22,822 nt of DNA from an uncultured Oscillospiraceae bacterium (GTDB lineage: Bacteria > Bacillota > Clostridia > Oscillospirales > Ruminococcaceae), in assembly GCA_905212515.1 (NCBI GenBank), contig CAJMEU010000032.1, positions 1 through 22,822 on the forward strand, read 5' to 3'. The notes under the pieces are model-generated. The model saw only the letters and a program-made list of their open reading frames with translations. It made no database searches and was not told the DNA's origin. Position numbers and translations under genes: made by a program. Positions 6,910 through 14,149 of the stretch are shown piece after piece (position 1 is the first letter of the stretch; each line of letters opens with the position of its first letter).

Positions 6910-7908
6910 TCACCGCCCCGCCAAGGGAAAGTGGCAGGCCGCGTAATGGCCCGGCAGCACCTCGCGCAGTTCCGGTTCCCGCTGGGTGCACACGTCCTGG
7001 GCGTATTTGCAGCGGGAGCAAAAACGGCAGCCCTTGGGCAGATGCAGCGGGCTGGGCAGGTCTCCCTCCAGGATGGGCTTATCCTGGGCGTCCCGCATCT
7101 GGGGGTCCGCCACGGGGATGGCCGACAGCAGGCCCTCGGTGTAAGGGTGCAGCGTGTGGGCGAACAGGTCCTGCTCCGCAGCCAGCTCCATCAGCTTGCC
7201 CATGTACATCACGGCGATGCGGTCGCTGATATACTGGACCGTGGGCAGGCCGTGGGCGATGAAGATGTAGGTGAGGTGCAATTCCTTCTGCAGATCCTTC
7301 AGCAGGTTGAGGATCTGCGCCTGGATGGACACGTCCAGGGCGGACACGGGCTCGTCGCAGATGACCAGCTTGGGGTTGAGGGCCAGGGCCCGCGCGATGC
7401 CGATGCGCTGGCGCTGGCCGCCGGAAAATTCGTGGGGGTAGCGGTTCTGGTAGCTTTTGTCCAGGCCCACCAGCTCCATCATGCGCTCCACGTTTCGGCG
7501 GATCTCCTGCCGGCCCATTTTCGTCTGCACGCGGTAGGGCTCGGCGATGATGTCGAACACCTTTTTGCGGGGGTTCAGCGAGGAAAAGGGGTCCTGAAAG
7601 ACCATCTGCATCTCCTTGCGGTAGGGGCGGAATTCTTTGGGCGACATGGCGGTGATGTCGTGCCCGTCAAAGAGGATGCGCCCCTCCGTCTCCTTGAGCA
7701 GGCGGATGATGAGGTTGCCCACCGTGGACTTGCCGCAGCCGGATTCGCCCACGATGCCCAGCGTCTCGCCCGGGCGCAGGCGGAAGCTGACGCCGTCCAC
7801 CGCGTGGACGAACTGCTTGTTTTTGCCCAGCAGGCCTCCGCCCGCCGGGAAGGCCATTTTTAAATTTTCCACTTCCAGCAGATATTCGGCGGTGTTTTCC
7901 CTGTTCAT
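6910..7908 (-). CDS. oppF: Oligopeptide ABC transporter ATP-binding protein OppF
   Basis: This is one of two cytoplasmic ATPases that drive an Opp/Dpp-type peptide importer. The 332-aa protein has Walker A GESGCGKS (54-61), Q-loop FQDPFSSLNP, signature FSGGQRQR (161-168), Walker B LVICDEP (181-187) and an H-loop His (H219). The usual HDL after the H-loop reads HGL here, a minor oddity. The C-terminus has the oligopeptide_HPY region with the cysteine pattern GCRFCSRCKYAQDVC typical of OppF/DppF. ATG at 7908 overlaps the oppD stop codon (ATGA), so the two are translationally coupled. An upstream in-frame extension to 8031 was rejected because it lies wholly within oppD. Confidence 0.95.
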   Translation of the reverse strand: MNRENTAEYLLEVENLKMAFPAGGGLLGKNKQFVHAVDGVSFRLRPGETLGIVGESGCGKSTVGNLIIRLLKETEGRILFDGHDITAMSPKEFRPYRKEMQMVFQDPFSSLNPRKKVFDIIAEPYRVQTKMGRQEIRRNVERMMELVGLDKSYQNRYPHEFSGGQRQRIGIARALALNPKLVICDEPVSALDVSIQAQILNLLKDLQKELHLTYIFIAHGLPTVQYISDRIAVMYMGKLMELAAEQDLFAHTLHPYTEGLLSAIPVADPQMRDAQDKPILEGDLPSPLHLPKGCRFCSRCKYAQDVCTQREPELREVLPGHYAACHFPLAGR

Positions 7909-8903
7909 GGATGCGCGCCCCCTTCCGGCTGTGTTTGATCGGCATAGCGCAGGCAGCGCACCATGCGGCCCTCGCCGTATTGCACCATGGCCGGCTTCTG
8001 CGCGCGGCAGGCCTCGGCGGCATAGGGGCACCGCGGATGGAAGCGGCAGCCCGCGGGCATATCCGTCAGCGGCGGCACCGTGCCCGGGATGGTGGGCAGG
8101 CGGTCCCGCGCGTCGCCCAGCTTGATGGTGCTGTTGATGAGGCCCTGGGTATAAGGAGGCTGCGGCTGGCGGAACAGGTCGTACACGCCGGCCTGCTCGA
8201 TGATCTCGCCGGCGTACATCACGGCCACCCGGTCGGCCATTTCGGCCACCACGCTCAGGTCATGGGTGATGAGGATGATGGCGGTGTCCAACTCCCGCCG
8301 CAGGTCCTGCATCAGCTTGAGGATCTGCTTCTGGATGGTCACATCCAGGGCGGTGGTGGGTTCGTCGGCGATCAGCAGGCTGGGCCTGCAGGACAGCGCC
8401 ATGGCGATCATCACCCGCTGGCGCATGCCGCCGCTGAGGGCCGCGGGATAGCGCCCGTATACGCTCTCCGGGTCCGGAATGCCCACAAAGCGCAGCATCT
8501 CCACGCTCATTTCGCGGGCCTTGGCCTTGCCGGCCTTCTGGTGCAGGCGGAACACCTCGTCCATCTGGTTGCCCACGGTGAACAGCGGGTTCAGCGAGGT
8601 GAGCGGCTCCTGGAAGATCATGGACATCTTGTTGCCGCGCAGCTGGCGCAGTTGGCTCTCTTTCATTTTGCTGAGGTCCTGCCCGTCCAGCAAAATCTCG
8701 TCCGCATGCACGATGCCCGGCTTTTCCACCAGGCCCATGATGGACAGGCTGGTGAGGCTTTTGCCGCAGCCGGACTCGCCCACCAGGCAGAACACCTCGC
8801 CCTTGTATACCGCGAAGGAATTCCCCTCGATGGCGGTTTGGATGCCCTCCAGCGTTTTGAATTTGACGCTGAGGTTTTTTACGTTCAGCAATACGTCTTT
8901 CAT
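7905..8903 (-). CDS. oppD: Oligopeptide ABC transporter ATP-binding protein OppD
   Basis: The partner ATPase of OppF. The 332-aa protein has Walker A GESGCGKS (42-49), Q-loop FQEPLTSLNP, signature LSGGMRQR (156-163), Walker B LLIADEP (176-182) and H-loop THDLSVV (H214). The C-terminal HPY region reads GCRFHPRCPYAAEAC, the OppD/DppD form of the cysteine motif. ATG at 8903 follows AAGGGGG by a normal spacing, 10 bp after the oppC stop. It overlaps oppF by 4 bp. All motifs are intact. Confidence 0.95.
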   Translation of the reverse strand: MKDVLLNVKNLSVKFKTLEGIQTAIEGNSFAVYKGEVFCLVGESGCGKSLTSLSIMGLVEKPGIVHADEILLDGQDLSKMKESQLRQLRGNKMSMIFQEPLTSLNPLFTVGNQMDEVFRLHQKAGKAKAREMSVEMLRFVGIPDPESVYGRYPAALSGGMRQRVMIAMALSCRPSLLIADEPTTALDVTIQKQILKLMQDLRRELDTAIILITHDLSVVAEMADRVAVMYAGEIIEQAGVYDLFRQPQPPYTQGLINSTIKLGDARDRLPTIPGTVPPLTDMPAGCRFHPRCPYAAEACRAQKPAMVQYGEGRMVRCLRYADQTQPEGGAHP

Positions 8904-8913
8904 AGCGTCCCCC

Positions 8914-9777
8914 TTATAAGCCTTTGTTGTGGGGGTCCAGCACATCCCGCAGCCAGTTGCCCAGGAATGTGATGCCCAAAATGGCGAGCGTGATCATGAT
9001 GCCGGGGAACGTGGCCACCCACCAGTGGGTGGCCAGCAGGACGCGGCCGTCGCTGAGCATGCCGCCCCAGGAAATGAGGGGCGCCTGGATGCCCACGCCC
9101 AAAAAGCTGAGGGAGGCCTCGGTGATGATGCTGGAGGCCACGGACATGGTGGATACCACAATGAACGAGGGCCACACGTTGGGCAAGATGTGGTGGAAGA
9201 TGATGGACAGCGACGAGGCGCCGATGGTTTTGGACGCCTTGACGAACTCCTTCTCCTTCAGGCGCAGCACCTCGGAGCGGATCAGGCGCGCATAGGGCAC
9301 CCAGGAGATGGCGGCGATCACCAGCACCAGCGTGGTGATGCCGGAGCTTTGCAGCACCATCAGCGTGACCAGGGCCAGCAAGATGCCCGGGATGGCGTAA
9401 AAGGCGTCGGCCACGCGCATGATGACATGGTCGGCCAGGCCGCCGTAATAGCCGGAGATAAGCCCCAGCAGCATGCCCGCCGCGCCGCTCATCAGCGTGG
9501 CCAGGATGCCCACCACCAGGCTGATGCGCGCGCCGTACAGCATGCGGGAGAGGATGTCGTGGCCCAGGTTGTCCGTGCCCAGCACGTTGTTCCAGTCCCC
9601 GCCCTCCATCCACACGGGAGGCTTGGTCATGTTCATCAGGTCCATGGCGTTGGGGTCGTGGGGGGCCAGCTGCCCGGCAAAAATCGCGCACAGGCAGATG
9701 GCCGCCACGATGATCAGGCCGGCCGTGCCCGTGCTGCTGTGCAGCAGCAATTTAAAAAAACGTTTGAGCTTCTTCAT
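8914..9777 (-). CDS. oppC: Oligopeptide ABC transporter permease OppC
   Basis: An integral membrane permease of the BPD_transp_1 family, 287 aa. A first transmembrane segment (GTAGLIIVAAICLCAIFAGQ) is followed by APHDPNAMDLMN and NVLGTDNLGHDILSRMLYGA, the hallmark of OppC/DppC. The EAA loop that contacts the ATPases lies near EFVKASKTIGASSLSIIFHH. ATG at 9777 has GAGGGGG 8 nt upstream; a start at 9834 would overlap oppB and add a non-homologous leader. The gap to oppB is 13 bp. It pairs with OppB to form the channel. Confidence 0.94.
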   Translation of the reverse strand: MKKLKRFFKLLLHSSTGTAGLIIVAAICLCAIFAGQLAPHDPNAMDLMNMTKPPVWMEGGDWNNVLGTDNLGHDILSRMLYGARISLVVGILATLMSGAAGMLLGLISGYYGGLADHVIMRVADAFYAIPGILLALVTLMVLQSSGITTLVLVIAAISWVPYARLIRSEVLRLKEKEFVKASKTIGASSLSIIFHHILPNVWPSFIVVSTMSVASSIITEASLSFLGVGIQAPLISWGGMLSDGRVLLATHWWVATFPGIMITLAILGITFLGNWLRDVLDPHNKGL

Positions 9778-9790
9778 TCCGCGCGCCCCC

Positions 9791-10708
9791 TCACTGGTAT
9801 TTGATGGTGGGATCGATGAGGCAGTAGGCCACATCCGAAACCAGGTTGGCTAGGATGGTGATGAAGGCCACGGCCATGACGCCCGCCTGCACCACCGTCA
9901 TGTCCAGATTGGCCACGCCGCGGTAGATCAGCATGCCCAGGCCCGGCCAGGCAAAGATGGTCTCGGTGATCAGGGCGCCGCCGATCAGCGTGGGCAGCTG
10001 CATGGCGATGATGGTGATGACCGGCACCAGCGTGTTTTTGAAGGCGTGCTTGAAGATCACCTTGCCCCCGCGCAGCCCTTTGCTGCGCGCCGTGCGGATA
10101 TAATCCTGCTGCATCACCTCGATCATGTTCGAGCGGATGAGCGGGATGATCTTCGCCGAGGTGAGCAGCGTGAGCGTGGCCGCCGGCAGCACCAGGTTTT
10201 TCCAGGTGTCTGCGCCGGACACCGGCAGCACGTGCAGGTTCACCGCGAACACCAGGATCAGCATAATGGCCACCCAGAAGCCGGGCATGGCCTGCCCCAG
10301 GGCCGCGAAGCCGTTCACCAGCAGATCAAAGGGCGTGTTGCGGAACTGGGCGGCGGCGATGCCCAGCACGATGCCGATGGCCACGGAGGCCAGCAGCGAC
10401 ACGCCGGCCAGCTGCAGCGAGTAGGGCATCCGCTCCAGCACCAGGCGCAGCGCGTCCTGGTTGTACTGGTACGATACGCCGAAATTGCCCCGCAGCAAAT
10501 TGCCCAGATAGATGAAAAATTGTTCCAAGAAGGGCTTATCCAGCCCCAGCGCTTGCCGCAGGGCCTCTTTCGCCTCTTCCCCCGCCTCGGGCGGCAGCAT
10601 CAGCGCGACGGGATCGCCCGCCACGTACACCAGGCAAAAGATGATGAAGGTGAGGATCAGAAGCACCGGGATGATCTGAAGCACCCGTTTGAGCAGATAT
10701 CTAGCCAT
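9791..10708 (-). CDS. oppB: Oligopeptide ABC transporter permease OppB
   Basis: A 305-aa membrane permease with the canonical OppB/DppB start MARYLLKRVLQIIPVLLILT and several hydrophobic segments. The EAA-type loop is DYIRTARSKGLRGGKVIFKH, followed by NTLVPVITI and the family C-terminal pattern ending near DPTIKYQ. ATG at 10708 has GGAG 7 nt upstream. It is the first gene after the binding protein, from which it is separated by a stem-loop, a usual arrangement that lets binding protein be made in excess over permease. Confidence 0.94.
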   Translation of the reverse strand: MARYLLKRVLQIIPVLLILTFIIFCLVYVAGDPVALMLPPEAGEEAKEALRQALGLDKPFLEQFFIYLGNLLRGNFGVSYQYNQDALRLVLERMPYSLQLAGVSLLASVAIGIVLGIAAAQFRNTPFDLLVNGFAALGQAMPGFWVAIMLILVFAVNLHVLPVSGADTWKNLVLPAATLTLLTSAKIIPLIRSNMIEVMQQDYIRTARSKGLRGGKVIFKHAFKNTLVPVITIIAMQLPTLIGGALITETIFAWPGLGMLIYRGVANLDMTVVQAGVMAVAFITILANLVSDVAYCLIDPTIKYQ

Positions 10709-10728
10709 CAGCAGTCTCCTTCAAGCCG

Positions 10729-10763
10729 AAAAGGGCGCACCGGCGTTTGCCCGATGCGCCCTT
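10729..10763 (-). terminator. Intercistronic stem-loop (attenuator) between binding protein and oppB
   Basis: AAGGGCGCA (10731-10739) pairs with TGCGCCCTT (10755-10763). On the minus strand the stem ends CCCTTTTCGG, a short T-run. Placed between the solute-binding protein and the permeases, it probably acts as a partial terminator or as a 3' stabiliser of the binding-protein mRNA. Confidence 0.65.
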
Positions 10764-10774
10764 GACAGTCGCTT

Positions 10775-12328
10775 TTACTTCAATGTAATGCGGTTCACAT
10801 AGAACAGCTCATCGATCCGGCTATTAAAATTGATGCGGGAATTGATGCCGTAGGGCACCTTGAGGTGGATGAAGGGCGCTTGAACGCACTCGTCCACGAA
10901 GATCATCTGCTGCATCTTCACCAGTTCTTCGGCGCGGCTGTCGGGGTCCATGTTGTTCAGAGATTCCAGGTACAGCTCGTCGTACTCGCTGGTGGAATAG
11001 CAGCTGATGGGGGTGCAGTTCTCGGTGCGGTACTCGTTCATGCCGTAGGAGGCGTCGAAGAAGTCGTCGCCGTAGGCGATGAGGGCCATGCCGTTGAACT
11101 CACCGGCGTTAAATTTATTGATGTAAGCGCTCCACTCCAGCACGTTCAGCTTGATGTTGAGGCCCGCCTCCTGCAGCATGGCGGCCACCACTTTGCCCAC
11201 CTCGGCGTCCATCAGGTAGCGGCCGGAGGGCACCAGCAGCTCGATCTCCTCGCCGTTGTAACCCGAGGAGGCGATCAGCTCCTTGGCCTTGGCGGGATCG
11301 TATTTATTGATATTGTACAGGCTCTCGTCCTGGCCGAACACGCCCGGGGCGATGCGGGTGTAGCACGGGGTGCCGGCGCCCTTCAGCACGGTGTCGATGA
11401 TGGTCTGCGCGTCGATGGCGTAGTCCACGGCCTCGCGCACCTGTTTGTTCTGGGTGGGACTGGTGTTCCATTTCATGATGACGTTGAAGATGCGCGTGCC
11501 GTTGCCCAGGGCCATCTCGGTGCTTTCGCTCTCCTCGATGCGGTCCCATTCGTTGGTGGGCACGTTCACGATGATGTCCACATTGCCGCTCAGCAGCTCG
11601 GCCACGCGGGTGGACGCCTCGGGGATGGCGCGGAAGCGCACCTCGTCCCAATAGGGCGTGCCGCCGAAGTAATCGTCGTAGCGCTCCAGCACCACCACGT
11701 TGTCCTTCACCCACTCCTTAAACTGATAGGGGCCGCAGCCGATGGGATGCTCGAGGTAATAATCCAGGCCGTTTTCCTCGATGTACTTGGCGGGCATCAC
11801 CTGGCTGCCGTTTTTCGACAGCAGCGACAGCATGGTGGGATAGGGGCCGTCGGTGACAAAGCGCACGGTGTGCTCGTCGATGATCTGCACTTCCTTGATG
11901 ACCTTGAAGATGTGGTTTTCCTTGAGCTGGTCGTCGGTGGCCACGCGCTCGTAAGTATATTTCACGTCCTCGGCGGTGAAGGGGTCTCCATTGTGCCAGG
12001 TAACGTCGTCGCGCAGCTTGAATTCCCACGTGGAATCGTCGATCATCTCATAGCTTTCAGCCAGCACGCAGACCCAGGCGTTGTCCTCGTCGGCGCGCTC
12101 CACCAGGCCGTGGCTGAAATTGCACAGCACGGCGCCGGTGACGCCGTTGTTGTGGTTCTGCATGTCGAAGGTGGTGATATCGCCGCCCTGGGCGATGGTC
12201 AGCACCTTTTTGCCGTCCTCGGCGGGCGCGGCCGGGGCGGATGACGCCGGGGCCGCCGTGCTGGACGCGCCCGCGGGCGCCGCCTGAGAGCCGCCCGAAC
12301 TGCACCCCGCCAGGGATGCCAGCAGCAT
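10775..12328 (-). CDS. Peptide ABC transporter substrate-binding lipoprotein (family 5), native 5' end interrupted by TAG
   Basis: A family 5 (OppA/DppA-like) extracellular binding protein: after the lipobox (SLAGC) and an Ala/Ser-rich linker come KKVLTIAQGGDITTFD, LRDDVTWHNGDPFTAEDVKY (the SBP_bac_5 signature) and PIGCGPYQFKEW. The reading frame from ATG 12328 gives 517 aa but has no ribosome site and a signal peptide of only nine residues before the lipobox Cys, with no positive n-region. The natural start is clearly ATG at 12364, with GGAGG 8 nt upstream; it would give MK-stop-QLAAAFAATMLLASLAGC, but codon 3 is TAG. The rest is intact. Export from the downstream start looks doubtful, so the gene is either newly inactivated, expressed by re-initiation, or affected by a sequencing error. 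It heads the opp operon. Confidence 0.9.
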   Translation of the reverse strand: MLLASLAGCSSGGSQAAPAGASSTAAPASSAPAAPAEDGKKVLTIAQGGDITTFDMQNHNNGVTGAVLCNFSHGLVERADEDNAWVCVLAESYEMIDDSTWEFKLRDDVTWHNGDPFTAEDVKYTYERVATDDQLKENHIFKVIKEVQIIDEHTVRFVTDGPYPTMLSLLSKNGSQVMPAKYIEENGLDYYLEHPIGCGPYQFKEWVKDNVVVLERYDDYFGGTPYWDEVRFRAIPEASTRVAELLSGNVDIIVNVPTNEWDRIEESESTEMALGNGTRIFNVIMKWNTSPTQNKQVREAVDYAIDAQTIIDTVLKGAGTPCYTRIAPGVFGQDESLYNINKYDPAKAKELIASSGYNGEEIELLVPSGRYLMDAEVGKVVAAMLQEAGLNIKLNVLEWSAYINKFNAGEFNGMALIAYGDDFFDASYGMNEYRTENCTPISCYSTSEYDELYLESLNNMDPDSRAEELVKMQQMIFVDECVQAPFIHLKVPYGINSRINFNSRIDELFYVNRITLK

Positions 12329-12355
12329 CGTGGCCGCAAAGGCGGCCGCAAGTTG

Positions 12356-12364
12356 CTATTTCAT
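12356..12364 (-). other. Native start of the binding-protein gene with amber codon 3
   Basis: On the minus strand this reads ATG AAA TAG and then stays in frame with the lipoprotein signal peptide and binding protein. GGAGG lies 8 nt upstream of the ATG. One base change (TAG from AAG or CAG) would restore a standard MKK or MKQ signal-peptide start. Confidence 0.85.
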
Positions 12365-12423
12365 CGTTATTGCCTCCTTCTCCTTTGGTTTCCTCTTTTT
12401 GGTTCAGCGTTTCCATATTGTTC

Positions 12424-12449
12424 TAAGACATCTTAATAACAGATCTGTT
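12424..12449. promoter_or_regulatory. Composite palindromic operator at the opp promoter
   Basis: TAAGACATCTTA (12424-12435, arms TAAGA/TCTTA) is followed by AACAGATCTGTT (12438-12449), a perfect 12-bp palindrome. It lies just downstream of the -10 box, over the predicted transcription start of the opp operon. A second copy lies at the divergent promoter (12736-12760). The regulator is not identified; the motif differs from the ATACAAGTAT site near the local GntR gene. Confidence 0.7.
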
Positions 12450-12455
12450 TTGTGT

Positions 12456-12484
12456 ATCATACAACACATTTTTTCCGATGTCAA
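12456..12484 (-). promoter_or_regulatory. Promoter of the opp operon
   Basis: On the minus strand TTGACA (12479-12484), a 17-nt spacer and TATGAT (12456-12461) form a near-consensus sigma-A promoter. The predicted start near 12449 falls on the operator. Confidence 0.82.
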
Positions 12485-12700
12485 TATCTCCCGGCGATTT
12501 TTTATTGGCGCCAATCCAAAAAATAGGCCTGTATTTTATGCTTTTTTTACAAAAAGAATTTCAAAAATGCCGTCTTATAAGAAAAAATCAGACATTATTA
12601 AAGAGGTAAAGCCAAGATTTATCAACCAAAAATAAGATGGAAAGGCCTGCTTCTGCCCGGAAACATTTTGCCTTCCCGCGAATTTTTCTTGAGAAATCTG
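12485..12700. other. AT-rich intergenic region between divergent operons
   Basis: This 216-bp stretch separates the two divergent promoters. It is AT-rich. I see no gene, convincing hairpin or further copy of the operator in it. Confidence 0.6.
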
Positions 12701-12729
12701 TTGACAAGCGGATGGTTTCAGGGTATTCT
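12701..12729 (+). promoter_or_regulatory. Promoter of the amidohydrolase-yjbQ-M24 operon
   Basis: TTGACA (12701-12706), a 17-nt spacer and TATTCT (12724-12729). The predicted start near 12736 coincides with the second operator copy. Confidence 0.8.
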
Positions 12730-12735
12730 ATGCAC

Positions 12736-12760
12736 AAGACATCTTATTACAACTAGATCT
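12736..12760. promoter_or_regulatory. Second copy of the composite operator
   Basis: AAGACATCTTA (12736-12746) is identical to the copy at 12425-12435, and AGATCT (12755-12760) repeats the second palindrome core, with three more bases between them. It sits at the predicted start of the rightward transcript, the same position as in the opp promoter. Confidence 0.7.
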
Positions 12761-12806
12761 GATGCACCCAAATATCCCAACGACAAATCAGCAAAGGTGG
12801 TACCCT

Positions 12807-13670
12807 ATGGTTATTGATGTACATGTGCACCCCGCGTTCTATGATCCTATCTGTCCGGATCCGGAGCGCATCCAAAAACGCAAGGAAGTGATGGGCTACG
12901 ACCTGATGAGCCCGTTTCCCCTGGAACTGGTGAATAAACAGATGGCTTTTGCCGGCATCGACAAGCTGGTGCTGCTGCCCGAGGACAGCAGCACGCTGGA
13001 CGGCGAAGCGGTGCTGAGCAACGAGGAGATCGACAAGATCGTCCGGCTGGATCCGGGCCGCTTCATCGGTTTCGCCACCGTGGACCCGAACCGCGCCGAC
13101 GCGGTGGAGGTACTGGAACACGCCTTTGGCACCCTGAAGCTGCGGGGGCTGAAGCTGCACCCCTCGAAACAGCAGTTTTATCCCAACGACCCCAAGCTGT
13201 TCCCCATTTACGAGCTGTGCCTCAAATACAACGTGCCCGTCACGTTCCACTGCGGCATGTCCTGGCAGCCGAACACCTATCGGATTTTCGCCCATCCCTT
13301 TCTGTTCGAGGATTTCGCCATCCGCTACCCGGATCTGCGCATCAACCTGGCCCATCTGGGCTTCCCCTGGGTGGTGGAGACGGCGGCCATGATTTTGAAG
13401 TATCCCAACGTGTACGCGGACACCGCCTGCTGCTATATGGACTGCCCGGAGCAGTTCTTCGAGCAGCTGTTCCTCAAGCAGATGGGCCCGCTTTGGGTGG
13501 AGCACAACCTGGCGGACAAACTGCTGTTCGGCTCCAACAACCCGCGCTTCCGCCCGGCGCGCATCAAGCGCGGGCTGGAATCCCTGCCCTTCTCGGCCGA
13601 GACCATGGCCAAGATCCTGGGCCTGAACGCGGAAAAATTCCTGGGAATGGAGGGCAATACCAATGGTTGA
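12807..13670 (+). CDS. Amidohydrolase-family TIM-barrel metallohydrolase
   Basis: The 287-aa protein belongs to the amidohydrolase_2 group. It begins MVIDVHVHP with the metal-binding HxH (H6, H8), continues with GFATVDPNRADAVE, LRGLKLHPSKQQF and VTFHCGMSW (metal His region), then NLAHLGFPWVVE. The last metal Asp of the family normally lies in a G-T/S-D-x-P motif; here the motif reads GSNNP (242-246), with Asn in its place, so chemistry or metal content may differ from typical members. ATG at 12807 has AAGGTGG 6 nt upstream. It is first in an operon and overlaps yjbQ by 8 bp. Its substrate cannot be read from sequence; the setting suggests an amide or ring product of peptide catabolism. Confidence 0.88.
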   Translation: MVIDVHVHPAFYDPICPDPERIQKRKEVMGYDLMSPFPLELVNKQMAFAGIDKLVLLPEDSSTLDGEAVLSNEEIDKIVRLDPGRFIGFATVDPNRADAVEVLEHAFGTLKLRGLKLHPSKQQFYPNDPKLFPIYELCLKYNVPVTFHCGMSWQPNTYRIFAHPFLFEDFAIRYPDLRINLAHLGFPWVVETAAMILKYPNVYADTACCYMDCPEQFFEQLFLKQMGPLWVEHNLADKLLFGSNNPRFRPARIKRGLESLPFSAETMAKILGLNAEKFLGMEGNTNG

Positions 13671-14091
13671 GTTTACCAAAGTTAAAAAATGTTCCACCAA
13701 GGAGTTCGAGCTGATCAAGATCACGCAGGACGTGCGGGATTTTGCCGCCCAGTCGAAGATCAAGAACGGCCTCATCTACGTCATCCTGGCCCACACCACG
13801 GCGGGCATCATGGTGAACGAAAGCCTGCCCTGCCTGGAAAAGGACATCGAGGCCACCCTGGAAGAGCTGGTGCCCCTGCACAAGGATTACGCCCACTCTC
13901 ATTTCCTGCCCAGCTACGGCGCCATCGGCGGCAACGCCCCGGGGCACCTGAAGTCCATGCTGGTGGGCAACCACTGTGTGATCCCCCTCATCGACGGCAA
14001 GCCGGTGCTGGGCATGGCGCAGGATGTGTATCTGGCGGAGTTCGACGGCGTGCAGCAGCGCACGTTTTTCATTGAGATCATCGGCGAATAA
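13663..14091 (+). CDS. yjbQ: YjbQ family protein (UPF0047)
   Basis: A 142-aa single-domain protein with the YjbQ pattern: VILAHTTAGIMVNES (conserved His-Thr), DIEATLEELVP, AHSHF, GNAPGHLKSMLVG (conserved His) and IDGKPVLGMAQDVYLAEFDG. The E. coli homologue has weak thiamine-phosphate synthase activity, but the natural role of the family is unsettled. ATG at 13663 follows GGAGGG by 8 nt and overlaps the amidohydrolase stop, which indicates coupled translation. Its place among hydrolases suggests a catabolic rather than a thiamine role (inference). Confidence 0.9.
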   Translation: MVEFTKVKKCSTKEFELIKITQDVRDFAAQSKIKNGLIYVILAHTTAGIMVNESLPCLEKDIEATLEELVPLHKDYAHSHFLPSYGAIGGNAPGHLKSMLVGNHCVIPLIDGKPVLGMAQDVYLAEFDGVQQRTFFIEIIGE

Positions 14092-14096
14092 CGCCA

Positions 14097-14126
14097 TGCC
14101 GGCCCCCTTTGCGGGCCCGGCCTTTT
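14097..14126 (+). terminator. Weak terminator or attenuator between yjbQ and the M24 gene
   Basis: GCCGGCCC and GGGCCCGGC form a stem with a one-base bulge around CCTTTGC, followed by CTTTTG. The T-run is short, so partial read-through into the peptidase gene is likely. Confidence 0.5.
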
Positions 14127-14149
14127 GCCACCCAGGAGGTGATTGTGTG

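Noticed and set aside
12330..12635. Open frame between the divergent operons
   Set aside because: It covers the opp promoter, the operator and the binding-protein 5' end on the opposite strand, and has no ribosome site.
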